Shown: in pieces, positions 1-8,094 of the stretch | Position numbering within the stretch: the first letter of the stretch is position 1 | How the letters are laid out: every line of letters starts with the position of its first letter | From: Streptomyces sp. MJM8645 | GTDB lineage: Bacteria; Actinomycetota; Actinomycetes; Streptomycetales; Streptomycetaceae | Direction of reading: 5' to 3' | Assembly: GCF_001625365.1 (NCBI RefSeq) | Contig: NZ_LJJF01000002.1 | Span: 1,337,501 to 1,401,500 of the forward strand | Length of the DNA stretch: 64,000 nt | The notes under the pieces: model-generated | Told to the model about the DNA's origin: nothing | Databases searched by the model: none | What the model saw: only the letters and a program-made list of their open reading frames with translations | Translations under genes and position numbers: made by a program

Positions 1-509
1 GAGGCCGGGAAGCCCTGCTCGACCGCGTGGAAGCGGCCATCGCCGACGTCCGCACCAGCGGCGGCACCATCGCCTACGTACGCGTCGGCTTCACCGAGGC
101 CGACTGGGACGCGACCCCGGCCACCAACAAGTCCTTCGCCCCGCTGGCCCGACACCGCGTCATGCACCACGAGGACCCTGCCACGGCCGTCCACGAGCGC
201 CTGGCCCCCCGGGACGGCGACCTCGTCGTGCGCAAGACCCGCTTCGGCGGCATGTCCACCACCGACCTCGACCAGCAGCTGCGCGAGCGCGGCATCACCA
301 CCCTGGTCGTCTCCGGCGTCAGTACCAGCGGTGTCGTCCTGTCCACCGTCCTTGACGCGGCCGACCGCGACTACCGGCTCTACGTCCTGTCCGACGGCGT
401 CGCCGACCCGGACACCGAAGTCCACGACGCCCTGCTGCAGAAGGTCCTCCCCTCGCGGGCCCACATCATCGACACCGCCGAGCTGCGCACCCTGCTCCGG
501 ACCGGCTGA
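1..509 (+). CDS. Isochorismatase-like cysteine hydrolase family protein, 5' end missing
   Basis: The reading frame is open from the first bases, so the gene starts upstream of the window; an internal GTG at 27 is unlikely to be the true start. The fold is recognisable from VVRKTRFGGM (the Lys of the Asp-Lys-Cys triad) followed by TTLVVSGVSTSGVVLSTVLDAA. Members hydrolyse amides or enol ethers such as isochorismate or nicotinamide. In the visible part the usual catalytic Cys segment (TD-x-CV) reads TSGVV, so the nucleophile is absent; this variant is, to my recollection, common in an actinobacterial subfamily, and its chemistry is unclear. The substrate cannot be inferred. Confidence 0.75.
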   Translation, partial: GREALLDRVEAAIADVRTSGGTIAYVRVGFTEADWDATPATNKSFAPLARHRVMHHEDPATAVHERLAPRDGDLVVRKTRFGGMSTTDLDQQLRERGITTLVVSGVSTSGVVLSTVLDAADRDYRLYVLSDGVADPDTEVHDALLQKVLPSRAHIIDTAELRTLLRTG

Positions 510-671
510 CCCGAACCGTCGAACCGCCGACGCCCGGCAACAGCGGTGCCCCGTCGAGGTGGCCGCCGTGGGCGGGACAGGTCGGCCAGGGGATGTCGGT
601 CGGCCCCGGCTGTCAGTACGCCGGGGCCGATCAGTACAGTCGGCGTCCTTCGTGAGACCTGGGAGGGGTGC

Positions 672-1154
672 ATGGACATCGGCACGATACGTGCGGCGAT
701 CGGGCCGGAGAGCCCGGACGAGGTGACCGGATCGGGCATCTATGTCTGGGTGGACGCGGGGGCAGTCGGTCATCCGGTGCTGTACATCGGCAGGTCGGGC
801 AACGTGGCCAGGCGAACGAGAAACGAGAGGACGTGGACCGAGCAGTTCCGGGACGCGCGTCGCCGTGGAAACACCCTGTGGTACTCGGCCGGCTGCGGGC
901 TCTCCCCGGTCCTGGCGGCCGCCGCGGATCCGCAGGTGTTCATGTGGGCCCTCGGGAAGGAGGACGCGGGCGCTACCGAGACGGCGCTGATCCGCTTGGC
1001 CGCGATGACCGGCGGCACGCCGCCCGCCCAGGGAGCCGGTTGGGGCTGGGGCCGTGGAGACCAGGCGGGGAGTCCGGACCCGGTTCACCAGCTGTTGAGC
1101 CGCTGGTTCGAGGGCGATCACCTGGTGCGTCAGATCGCAGAAGCCGACGTCTGA
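672..1154 (+). CDS. GIY-YIG fold protein
   Basis: This 160-residue protein carries the two short GIY-YIG hallmarks: GIYVW near residue 22 and LYIGRSGNVARR near residue 37, with the expected Arg at about 47. The fold is used by homing endonucleases, UvrC and small stand-alone nucleases. The C-terminal half (HQLLSRWFEGD) is not recognised and could be a family-specific helical domain. The ATG at 672 was chosen because a purine-rich GGGAGGGG lies a few bases upstream; a longer frame from 546 has no support. No neighbouring repair or mobile gene explains its role. The nuclease function is inferred from motifs only. Confidence 0.6.
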   Translation: MDIGTIRAAIGPESPDEVTGSGIYVWVDAGAVGHPVLYIGRSGNVARRTRNERTWTEQFRDARRRGNTLWYSAGCGLSPVLAAAADPQVFMWALGKEDAGATETALIRLAAMTGGTPPAQGAGWGWGRGDQAGSPDPVHQLLSRWFEGDHLVRQIAEADV

Positions 1155-1157
1155 CTC

Positions 1158-1182
1158 GCCCGGCTCGCCTGACTCGCCGGGC
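1158..1182. terminator. Short GC hairpin between convergent genes
   Basis: GCCCGGC and GCCGGGC form perfect 7-bp arms around an 11-base loop, just after the GIY-YIG stop and before the stop of the convergent hydrolase gene. No T-tract follows, as is usual in actinomycetes. Confidence 0.4.
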
Positions 1183-1203
1183 AGGTCGGGTCCGCCGATC
1201 GGG

Positions 1204-1929
1204 TCACTCCGGTACGGGCAGGCACTCGGCGAGCAGGGCGACGATGTCGTGCCAGGCGCGCTGAGCGTGCCGGGGGTGGTGGCCGACGCCGGGGAGCACG
1301 GCGTGGCCGACCGTCGGGTGGTGGAAGGCGTGCAGCGCGCCGCCGTAGACCACGAGGCGCCAGTCGACGCCCGCGGCCTGCATCTCGGCGGCGAACGCGT
1401 CCCGTTGCGCGGGCGGCATGATCGGGTCCTCCGATCCGACCCCGGCCCAGACGGGGCAGCGGATGCGCGCCGCCTCGCCCGGTCGGCCCGTGGTCAGGGC
1501 GTTGACCGTGCCGATCGCGCGCAGGTCGACGCCGTCGCGCCCGAGTTCCAGGGCGATCGCGCCGCCGGTGCCGTAGCCGATGGCGGCGATCCGGTCGGGG
1601 TCGGTCCGCGGTTCGGCGAGCAGCACGTCGAGCGCCGCGTGGCCGATGCCGCGCATCCGGTCGGGGTCGGCGAGCAGGGGAGTGATGCGCGCCAGCATCT
1701 CCTGCGGGTCGGTGAACCAGCGCCCGCCGTTGATGTCGAAGGCCATTGCCACGTAGCCGAGTTCGGCGAGGGCGTCGGCCCGGCGGCGCTGGAAGTCGTT
1801 CAGCCCCGGCCCCTCGGGCCCGACCAGGACCGCGGGTCGGCGGCCGGTACCGGCCGGGAGCGCGAGGTGCCCGATCATCGTGAGGCCGTCGGCCGGGTAC
1901 TCGACCGTGCGCGTGGTAACCGTCGTCAT
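1204..1929 (-). CDS. Dienelactone hydrolase family protein lacking the nucleophile Cys
   Basis: A 241-residue alpha/beta hydrolase. The start at 1929 (MTTVTTRTVEYPADG) fits the family N-terminus; an upstream extension to 2100 is unlikely because it runs through a hairpin. The elbow reads IGYGTGGAIALEL around residues 117-129, where dienelactone hydrolases have GYCxGG, so the nucleophile position (about 120) is Gly. The acid (GSEDPIM) and the His (GALHAFHHP) regions are present. The protein may be a non-catalytic relative or use another residue. It stands alone, convergent with the GIY-YIG gene. Confidence 0.75.
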   Translation of the reverse strand: MTTVTTRTVEYPADGLTMIGHLALPAGTGRRPAVLVGPEGPGLNDFQRRRADALAELGYVAMAFDINGGRWFTDPQEMLARITPLLADPDRMRGIGHAALDVLLAEPRTDPDRIAAIGYGTGGAIALELGRDGVDLRAIGTVNALTTGRPGEAARIRCPVWAGVGSEDPIMPPAQRDAFAAEMQAAGVDWRLVVYGGALHAFHHPTVGHAVLPGVGHHPRHAQRAWHDIVALLAECLPVPE

Positions 1930-2024
1930 GGGACCGGACTGTAGTGAGCGTCGAGCCCGGTCGGGCCGGTTTTTCGCCGGCGGCAGAACGGCGCGGGTGT
2001 ACCTCGGACGATGCGGCGATGGCA

Positions 2025-2057
2025 GTGGTGGGACCGGCTCGGGGCCGGTCCCACCAC
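2025..2057 (-). terminator. Strong hairpin terminator
   Basis: GTGGTGGGACCGGC and its exact complement form 14-bp arms with a 5-base loop. It lies downstream of the secreted-protein gene whose stop is at 2161 (minus strand) and upstream of the hydrolase start, so it probably ends the former transcript. Confidence 0.6.
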
Positions 2058-2160
2058 TGACGGCAGTCGGCGGGAGGCGGATCGGCGGCTTCGTTCTCAC
2101 ACGATGTCGTCCGCCGCCCGCGTTCCCACCGTCCGCTCCGTCATCCGGTCCAGACTGATG

Positions 2161-2691
2161 TCAGTATCCGGCCGGGGCGTCCTCGATGTCCGAGATGAGC
2201 TTGGTGCTCAGGTCGCTCTGCACGGCCAGCTTGGTGTGCGTGGCGTTGGGGCCGGTGCCCCAGGTGAGCGTGACGGTGGTGAACAGGTGGCCGGCTCCGG
2301 AGTCGTGGTACCGAACCTCCCAGTGGGTGGGCACGTCCTGGGCGCGGAGGACGCCGTCGGCGTGGTTGGCCTGCTCCCAGGCGGCCAGCCGCTGCTGAAA
2401 GTCCGCCGTGAGGTAGTGGGCGCGCAGGCCGTCCGACAGGTTGTCGGTGCCGTCGGAGACGGCGTCGATGTAGGCGCCGTAGAAGTCGGCGACCCGGTCG
2501 ACCGCGGAGTCCGGGCTCCCGTCGCGGACCGGATCCCCCGGCGCCACCCGCTGCCCGCCCGCCTGCTCGGTACTGGTGGTGGAGGCGGGGTGCTGCGGGC
2601 CGGCCGCCGTGGCCTGCGGCGCGGCCGCCGCCAGGATCAGGCCGACCGTGGCGGTCGCCGCCAGCAGTCCGCGTCGAACACTCAGCTTCAT
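2161..2691 (-). CDS. Secreted protein of unknown function
   Basis: A 176-residue protein with a clear Sec signal peptide: a KLSVRR n-region, then a hydrophobic core ending near ATAAG at about residue 30. The mature part starts with a low-complexity Thr/Ser/Gly segment and continues into a compact alpha+beta stretch (DRVADFYGAYIDAVSDG ... TLTWGTGPNATHTKLAV) that could be an NTF2-like domain; this is only an impression from the pattern. There is no lipobox and no membrane segment besides the signal. The gene is monocistronic, ended by the hairpin at 2025-2057. Function is unknown. Confidence 0.6.
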   Translation of the reverse strand: MKLSVRRGLLAATATVGLILAAAAPQATAAGPQHPASTTSTEQAGGQRVAPGDPVRDGSPDSAVDRVADFYGAYIDAVSDGTDNLSDGLRAHYLTADFQQRLAAWEQANHADGVLRAQDVPTHWEVRYHDSGAGHLFTTVTLTWGTGPNATHTKLAVQSDLSTKLISDIEDAPAGY

Positions 2692-2874
2692 CGTCAGTCT
2701 CCCTCGTCATGCCAATGGGTCGAGCCCTGGGCGGGTCACCTGGCAATGCGCGGACCGTCCGGGCCGGATCACGTCAATCACCTGCCCAACGACGCCCGGA
2801 CCGGAAGGGAACGGCCCGCGTGCAATCCCGGCGCGGATTCGACCCTTCGGGCCGTCGTGGTGTGATCAGTCCGA

Positions 2875-4116
2875 TCACCGGGGGCCGCGGCCGGGGGCGG
2901 GGCGGTGTGGGGGGCGGCGTTCGGGGGGTTGGCGGGGCGGCTGCCCGTGGTGTGCCGCTGGGGGGCGGGTTCGTGGGCCCGGGCGGGGTGGTGGGTCGTG
3001 GTCGCGGAGTTCGCAGATCACCGCCCAGGCGACCGACACCACCGGCACCGCCACCACCGCGCCGAGGACACCGGCCAGTACGGCGCCGCCGATCACCGAC
3101 AGCGCGATCGCCACCGGGTGGATCCGGACGGACCAGCTCATGACCAGAGGGTGCAGCAGATGGCCCTCGACCTGGCCGATGACCACGATCAGTCCGAGCA
3201 CCAGCAGCGCGACCAGCGGGCCGCGGGCCGCCAGGGCGACCAGCGCGGCGACGGCCAGCGCGATGGGGGAGCCGATCAGCGGGATGAGCGCCGCGACGAA
3301 CTCCAGCACGATCAGTGGCAGCACGAGGGGCACCCGCAGGACGGCCAGCGCGACGCCGACCAGCACCGCGTTGGTCGCCGCCACGATCAGCAGGCCCCGG
3401 GTGTAGCCGGCGAAGGTGTGCCACGCGGCGTGCCCCGCGCGGGTCCAGGCAGGTCGTGACCGGGCCGGGAGCTGGCGCTGCGCCCAGCACCACATCCGGT
3501 CGCCGGAGTGGAGGAAGAACACCGAGCAGAACACCGCGAGCGCCAGCCCGGTGAGCATTTCGACGACCCGGCTCGCCCCGCTGAGCGCGGTGCTGAGCAG
3601 CGCCGAGCGGTGGGCGGTGAGGAACTCGCCGAGCTTCGCCCGCAGGTCGGTGACGGTGCCGGCCCGCAGGTGGAAGGGGGCGCCGGTGAGCAGGTGGTCG
3701 ATCCGCCCGAGGCCGCCGCGCAGTTCGGTGCCCAGCCGGCCCCACTCGCCGGCGACGGTCGTCCCCACCAGGGCGAGAACGCCGGCCACGACCACGATGG
3801 CGCACACGAGGGCCAGCAGGACGGCGACCGAGCGGGGCAGCGCCCGTGCCAGCAGGTCGACGAACGGCCGCAGGACCGAGGTGATGACCAGCGCCAGGAA
3901 CACGGCGATGACCGGCAACTGGAGCCGGCCGAGGACGGCGACGGCCAAGTAGGCGGCCACCCCGAGCAGGAGCAGTCGCCAGGTGTACCCGGCGGCGGTC
4001 CGCAGCCCGGCCGGCACGCGGCCTCCGGACCCGTCGGACACGACGGGGCGCGCCCGGGGCAGGACCACCCGGGTCGGGTGGCGCCGCCGGGCCGGTCTCG
4101 CGCCATTCACTCGCAC
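2875..4116 (-). CDS. AI-2E family (UPF0118/PerM) permease
   Basis: This 413-residue integral membrane protein has the layout of the family: hydrophobic hairpins near the N-terminus (WRLLLLGVAAYLAVAVLG, VIAVFLALVITSVLRPFVDLLA), a central soluble region (LGTELRGGLGRIDHLL), and several C-terminal membrane helices with a PLIGSPIAL-type motif. Family members act as exporters or ion/proton antiporters; the substrate here is unknown. The GTG at 4116 is preceded by GGGAGG at good spacing. The last 50 residues are a Pro/Arg-rich tail beyond the conserved domain. It is probably transcribed alone. Confidence 0.8.
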   Translation of the reverse strand: MRVNGARPARRRHPTRVVLPRARPVVSDGSGGRVPAGLRTAAGYTWRLLLLGVAAYLAVAVLGRLQLPVIAVFLALVITSVLRPFVDLLARALPRSVAVLLALVCAIVVVAGVLALVGTTVAGEWGRLGTELRGGLGRIDHLLTGAPFHLRAGTVTDLRAKLGEFLTAHRSALLSTALSGASRVVEMLTGLALAVFCSVFFLHSGDRMWCWAQRQLPARSRPAWTRAGHAAWHTFAGYTRGLLIVAATNAVLVGVALAVLRVPLVLPLIVLEFVAALIPLIGSPIALAVAALVALAARGPLVALLVLGLIVVIGQVEGHLLHPLVMSWSVRIHPVAIALSVIGGAVLAGVLGAVVAVPVVSVAWAVICELRDHDPPPRPGPRTRPPAAHHGQPPRQPPERRPPHRPAPGRGPR

Positions 4117-4169
4117 GGGCGGCCTCCCTGGCGTCTGCCGGGCTTCGTCCGGCGTCGCGCGGCTACCCG

Positions 4170-4240
4170 GGCCGACGGGGCGGAAACGGCCGACGGGGCG
4201 GAAACGGCCGAGGGTCTGGAAACGGTCGACGGGTCGGAAC
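4170..4240. repeat. Four degenerate 18-bp tandem repeats
   Basis: Units of about 18 bp beginning GGCCGACGGGGCGGAAAC are repeated; the first two are identical and the next two diverged. They lie between the permease start and the stop of the antiporter remnant, where no intact gene is seen. Confidence 0.7.
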
Positions 4241-4248
4241 GCTCGCGT

Positions 4249-4761
4249 TCACAGCTGTGCCGTGAGCGCGACCAGCAGCGCCACGTAGTCGCCGAGCAGC
4301 CCGGAGTGGAGGCGGCGCAGCGGCCGGACGGTCGTCCGGTACGGCCCGCCGGTGCCGCGCCTGGGGTCGCGGCGCACGACGGCGACGGCGACGGCAACGG
4401 CGAAGTCGACCGCGATCAGGGCGGAGAGCAGGCCCAGCCCGATCCCGGAGGCCGTCCACCAGGTCTCGGGAGCCGACGCTGCGGGTACGGCCGGCGCCGC
4501 GCCGCCGGTGAGCGCCGAGACCAGCCCGAACACGGCGGGTAGCCGACCGAGTTCGCGCCCGGCGACCTCCTCGGCGACGGTCTTGCCGAGCCCGGTGCCG
4601 AACGGCGGCAGCCCGGCCAGGGCCAGCGCGCCGAGGCCGAACAGCGCGGCCTTGGCTCCCGTATGGCCAGCCACGTACACCGCCGTGGCGGTCAGGAACA
4701 GGCCGACGTGCCCGACGGTGGAGAACGCCGGCACACGTGTAGCCACCGTGGCTGCGGGCAC
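4249..4761 (-). pseudogene. Remnant of a NuoL/M- or hydrogenase-4-type proton antiporter subunit
   Basis: The minus-strand frame gives FSTVGHVGLFLTATAVYVAGHTGAKAALFG (about residues 13-40), then LGALALAGLPPFGTGLGKT, a pattern typical of the C-terminal half of complex-I-like antiporter subunits (STxSHxGLF, HxxxKAxLF, LAGLPPFG). The long N-terminal transmembrane part is absent and segments between the motifs look deleted. A GTG at 4761 could start a 170-residue product, but a family member is about 450-650 residues, so this is most likely a decayed 3' fragment. The adjacent STAS gene begins divergently at 4930. Confidence 0.55.
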
Positions 4762-4929
4762 ACGCGGGGCATGGATGAGGAGCGGGTGGTGGGCCCGGCG
4801 TTGCCCGGGGCGGTGGCCGTGCCCGGGGCGGCGGTCCGTCCGGTCCGGGCCGGACGCGCGACCCGAACCGCCGCGCGGGATGGCGGTCGGGACGACAGGA
4901 CGCCGCCGCGACCGGACCGGGAGCCCTCC

Positions 4930-5352
4930 ATGCCACGGCCGGCCGAGCAGCTCAGCGGGGGTGAGGGGGAGCAGCAAGTCGGCGGCCTGCGCGTCGTGGT
5001 GCGCCGGGAGGGCCGCGTGCGGGTGGTCTCCGTCCACGGCGAACTGGACCACGGCAGCGCGAACGGGCTGTGGGCGGCGCTCTCCCGTCCGGTGGCCGGG
5101 GGCGAGGAACGGATCGTCGTCGATCTCACCGGCCTGTGGTTCTGCGACTCCAGCGGGCTGAACCTGCTGCTGCGCGCACGCCTGGACGTCGAGGCGGCCG
5201 GTCTGCGGCTGGAACTCGTCGGTCCGAGGCCCGTGGTGGCGAGGCTGTTCGCGATCACGGAGGCCGACACGGTGCTGCGCATCCACCCCGACCTCGACGT
5301 CGTTCTGAAGACCGCAGACCCGCCGCAGCGCGGCCGCGACGACGTGGAGTGA
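4930..5352 (+). CDS. STAS-domain anti-sigma factor antagonist
   Basis: A 140-residue single STAS domain: RVVSVHGELDHGSANGLWAA, then the phospho-acceptor signature LTGLWFCDSSGLNLLLRA, with the regulatory Ser in DSSG near residue 75. Such proteins release a sigma factor by binding its kinase/anti-sigma ATPase when dephosphorylated. The next gene, 12 bases downstream, encodes just such an ATPase, so the two probably form an operon and a partner pair for the sigma factor at 6265. The ATG at 4930 was chosen because the conserved domain starts soon after it. Confidence 0.85.
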   Translation: MPRPAEQLSGGEGEQQVGGLRVVVRREGRVRVVSVHGELDHGSANGLWAALSRPVAGGEERIVVDLTGLWFCDSSGLNLLLRARLDVEAAGLRLELVGPRPVVARLFAITEADTVLRIHPDLDVVLKTADPPQRGRDDVE

Positions 5353-5364
5353 GGAGAGCCCGGC

Positions 5365-5892
5365 ATGAAGAGCCCCGGGGAAGGAGCGTTGCCGAAGGAC
5401 TCCGGCCGGAGGGCGACGGCTTCCGGCCGGGGGCCGGGCGGCTCTGACCGACGGCCGGGCGGCTCCGACCGGACCAGGCGGCTCGTGCTGGCCGGCAGTG
5501 AGGGCGCGGTCCAGCGGTCCCGGGACTTCAGCCGGGCGGCGCTGCTCGCCTGGCATTGGCTGCCCGCGCCGGATGCCGGGCGGCTGGCGGCGGCGGAGGA
5601 CGTCCTGCTGATGGTGTCGGAGCTGGTCACCAATGCGTGCCTGTACGCGCCCGGCGGTCCCCGGGAACTGCGGCTGGGCTGGGACGGCGAGCGGCTGCGG
5701 GTGGAGGTCTCGGACGCCAGCCCGGCCGCGCCGCGGCTGCGCCCGTTCGCGGACCCGGGCCGTCCCGGCGGCCACGGCCTGCGGGTGGTGAACCGGCTGG
5801 CGCGCGACTGGGGCTGCCTGCCCGAGGGCGAGGGGAAGCTGGTCTGGCTGGAGGTCGCGCCCCCGGTGGACCCCGGCGCCCTCCAGCTCTGA
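5365..5892 (+). CDS. Anti-sigma regulatory serine kinase (RsbW/HATPase_c_2 type)
   Basis: This 175-residue protein has the GHKL ATPase elements: N-box LMVSELVTNACLYAPGG, G1 box VEVSDAS, and G2 segment GGHGLRVVNRLARDWG. The class binds a sigma factor and phosphorylates the STAS antagonist. The first 40 residues are a low-complexity Gly/Ser/Arg tail containing two near-identical GGSDR.. units and are probably disordered. It follows the STAS gene after 12 bp and precedes the sigma-factor gene. A hairpin overlaps its stop codon, so the sigma gene probably has its own promoter. Confidence 0.85.
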   Translation: MKSPGEGALPKDSGRRATASGRGPGGSDRRPGGSDRTRRLVLAGSEGAVQRSRDFSRAALLAWHWLPAPDAGRLAAAEDVLLMVSELVTNACLYAPGGPRELRLGWDGERLRVEVSDASPAAPRLRPFADPGRPGGHGLRVVNRLARDWGCLPEGEGKLVWLEVAPPVDPGALQL

Positions 5893-5919
5893 CCCTCCGG
5901 GAACCGGGGGGTCAGAGCT
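5885..5919 (+). terminator. Hairpin terminator overlapping the stop codon
   Basis: AGCTCTGACCC pairs perfectly with GGGTCAGAGCT, with an inner CCGG/CCGG stem. It begins in the last codons of the anti-sigma gene and ends that transcript before the sigma gene. Confidence 0.65.
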
Positions 5920-6023
5920 GACTGGGGTGCGGCTGGGGCGGCGGCTCGGTGTCCGGGCCCGGGGCCGCCGGGGCGGTCGTCATCACCGGCGTGGTCCTCG
6001 TCAGCGGCATGATCGTCATACGC

Positions 6024-6049
6024 GTTTATCTGTAGATAAGGCAATAAAC
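6024..6049. promoter_or_regulatory. AT-rich nested inverted repeat upstream of the sigma gene
   Basis: Outer arms GTTTAT / ATAAAC flank inner arms TTATC / GATAA around TGTA. The segment is strikingly AT-rich within the 372-bp gap 5893-6264, which otherwise holds no gene. It is a candidate operator; the protein that binds is unknown. Confidence 0.4.
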
Positions 6050-6061
6050 CGCCCAAAACAT

Positions 6062-6086
6062 GAATTGGAAGTCGTGTGTCGGGTAG
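6062..6086 (+). promoter_or_regulatory. SigB-like promoter of the sigma gene
   Basis: GAAT-N15-GGGTAG resembles the streptomycete SigB consensus GNNT-N14-16-GGGTA(C/T). It lies about 180 bp before the chosen GTG and would allow autoregulation. Confidence 0.35.
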
Positions 6087-6264
6087 AGGACGCATGACGC
6101 GGCCATGGATCGCAGCCAGTCGCGTCCGCACCCTCGCCGGGTGCCACCGGGGCCGTCGCCCGACGGAAGCCGGGCACAGGTCCTCCGGAAAGCAGCCCGT
6201 CGCGTTCGGCGCGAGCCGCTCGCGGTGCCGGGCGTTCGCCCCGATGCCCCAGGAGAGAGCCACC

Positions 6265-7248
6265 GTGTCCACCATGCTGGAAACCGGTCGCCCCACCGAC
6301 CGGACGGCCGCCCCGACGTCCGGCCTGCCGCCCGACGTGCCACCCCGCCCGACGGACGCGCAACTGCGTGCGATGGGCAAGTACGAGGCACGCGAGCTCA
6401 GCGACGCGCTGTTCGAGCGCCTGGCCGCACTCGCCCGCGAAACGCACGCGTACAGCTACGTGCGCGGCACGATCATCGAACTCAACATGCCGCTGGTGCG
6501 CTTCATCGCCGCCCGCTTCCGCCACCGCGCCGAGGACATGGACGACATCCTCCAGGTCGGCACGATCGGCCTGATCAAGGCCGTCGACGGCTACGACCCG
6601 CAGCGCGGCGTCGAGTTCGTCACCTACGCCATCCCCACCATCGCCGGCGAGATCAAGCGCTTCTTCCGCGACACCTCCTGGCCGGTCCGGGTCCCGCGCG
6701 GCATGCAGGAGCTGTACCTGACCGTGGCCCGCGGATCCGACCGGCTGGAGCAGGAACTCGGCCGCCTCCCGCACCCCGACGAGATCGCCGAGGACCTCCA
6801 CATCACCGTCGAGGAGGCCACCGAGGGCCTGGTCGCCGGCCGCGTCTACCGGCCCGACTCGCTGGACGCGCCGCGCGAGCAGGACCTCGACGAGAGCGGC
6901 GGCGCCATGCTCGACCGCCTGGGGGCCTGCGACCCCGGCATCGAACTCGCGGACTTCCGCACCGCTGTGCGCCCCCTGCTCGCCCGCCTGTCGTGCCGCG
7001 ATCAGACGGTGCTCAAACTGCGCTTCTGGGACGGCTGGACCCAGTCCCAGATCGCCGAGCGCATCGGCGTCTCCCAGATGCACGTCTCCCGCCTGCTCAC
7101 CGCCACCCTCACCAGCCTGCGCGAGCAGTTGGAGGACCGCGACGCCCCCGGCTGGGCGGACGAACCCGCAGGTCCGGCCGAACCCGAGGGAGCGGACGAC
7201 TGTGGAGCGGACGACGAGGGAGCCGCTGAACCCGAGGCGCCGCGCTGA
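6265..7248 (+). CDS. SigB/SigF/SigG-family RNA polymerase sigma factor
   Basis: A 327-residue group 3 sigma factor. Region 2 (LVRFIAARFRHRAEDMDD, then GTIGLIKAVDGYDPQRG and FVTYAIPTIAGEIKRFFRD) lies at about residues 65-135, region 3 follows, and region 4 with its helix-turn-helix (WTQSQIAERIGVSQMHVSRLL) at about 258-290. An acidic tail of some 25 residues follows. The GTG at 6265 has AGGAGAG seven bases upstream; an ATG at 6244 is in frame but lacks a site. In this family activity is set by partner switching, and STAS and ATPase genes sit on both sides. It is followed by a strong terminator. Confidence 0.9.
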   Translation: MSTMLETGRPTDRTAAPTSGLPPDVPPRPTDAQLRAMGKYEARELSDALFERLAALARETHAYSYVRGTIIELNMPLVRFIAARFRHRAEDMDDILQVGTIGLIKAVDGYDPQRGVEFVTYAIPTIAGEIKRFFRDTSWPVRVPRGMQELYLTVARGSDRLEQELGRLPHPDEIAEDLHITVEEATEGLVAGRVYRPDSLDAPREQDLDESGGAMLDRLGACDPGIELADFRTAVRPLLARLSCRDQTVLKLRFWDGWTQSQIAERIGVSQMHVSRLLTATLTSLREQLEDRDAPGWADEPAGPAEPEGADDCGADDEGAAEPEAPR

Positions 7249-7272
7249 TTTCCCTCCCTCCCGGGCGTTTCC

Positions 7273-7308
7273 GGCCCCCCGCAGCGGATAGCCGCGCTGC
7301 GGGGGGCC
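7273..7308 (+). terminator. Strong hairpin terminator after the sigma gene
   Basis: GGCCCCCCGCAGCG and CGCTGCGGGGGGCC form perfect 14-bp arms around an 8-base loop, 24 bases after the stop codon. Confidence 0.75.
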
Positions 7309-7351
7309 GCCCTGGGCGAAGCGTGATGAAGCGTGATGAAGGAGGAAGACC

Positions 7352-7510
7352 GTGTCCCCGAAGGTTTCCGACCACGTCCGGATCGAGCGGCTGCCCTTCG
7401 ACGGCACCCCCGACCCGGCGGGCGGCACCGTCACCCCCGGCGCGGACGGCGCCCCCGGCCACGGGCTGCGCCCCGCACCCGCCCGAGCGGATGCGTACCG
7501 TACGGCGTGA
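7352..7510 (+). CDS. Possible small protein, 52 residues
   Basis: A GTG at 7352 follows AAGGAGGAAG at ideal spacing and opens a 52-codon frame encoding [20 protein letters not shown], then a Gly/Ala/Pro-rich tail, ending at 7510, 37 bases before the next STAS gene. No family is recognised. The ribosome site is stronger than those of most neighbours, which is the main support; composition alone would allow chance. Confidence 0.4.
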   Translation: MSPKVSDHVRIERLPFDGTPDPAGGTVTPGADGAPGHGLRPAPARADAYRTA

Positions 7511-7547
7511 ACCGCCCGACCGGCCGGTAACGGAAGGAGCCGACACC

Positions 7548-7925
7548 ATGACCCGCCGACCACCGACCGGCCGTGCCCCGGCGCCGGGTGCCCCGGGGCC
7601 GGGCGGGTTCACCGCACGGGCCCGGCCGTGGGCCGGCGGCACCGTCCTCGCGCTGGACGGCGAACTCGACCTCGACTCGGTCGGCGCCCTGCACACGGCC
7701 CTCGACGCGGCCCTGGCCGCGCCGCTGACCGTCATCGTGCTCGACTGCGCGGGCCTGGAGTTCTGCGACTCCACGGGGCTCAACGCGATGCTCCGGGCCC
7801 ACGCCCGCGCGGTTGTCGAGGGCAGCCGGCTCGAACTGGCCCGCCCCCGCCCGTTGGTCCTGCGGATGCTCGAACTGACCGGGGCCGTCGAGGTCTTCGT
7901 GCTGCGGGACGCGCCACCGGAGTGA
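7548..7925 (+). CDS. STAS-domain anti-sigma factor antagonist
   Basis: A 125-residue protein with a single STAS domain: [20 protein letters not shown], then [18 protein letters not shown], with the phospho-acceptor Ser in DSTG near residue 75. GGAAGGAG precedes the ATG at 7548 by eight bases, and an upstream in-frame extension is unsupported. It is the second antagonist in the region and lies directly before the HAMP and phosphatase genes, so a plausible job is to be the substrate of the PP2C phosphatase at 8556. This pairing is inferred from position. Confidence 0.85.
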   Translation: MTRRPPTGRAPAPGAPGPGGFTARARPWAGGTVLALDGELDLDSVGALHTALDAALAAPLTVIVLDCAGLEFCDSTGLNAMLRAHARAVVEGSRLELARPRPLVLRMLELTGAVEVFVLRDAPPE

Positions 7926-8094
7926 ACGCGCGGCCCGCCGCCCCGGGCCCCGGCCCGTCGGACCGACACCTGTCCTGCCTGTCGCCCTTCGCCCTCCGGT
8001 GGCACAGTGGGAGCAGGGCGGCGGCCCGCCGCCCCGGGGTCGGGGCGCCCGGTCGGGCACCCCGGGCGTGCGGCGGACCCGGGCGGTGGAACGG

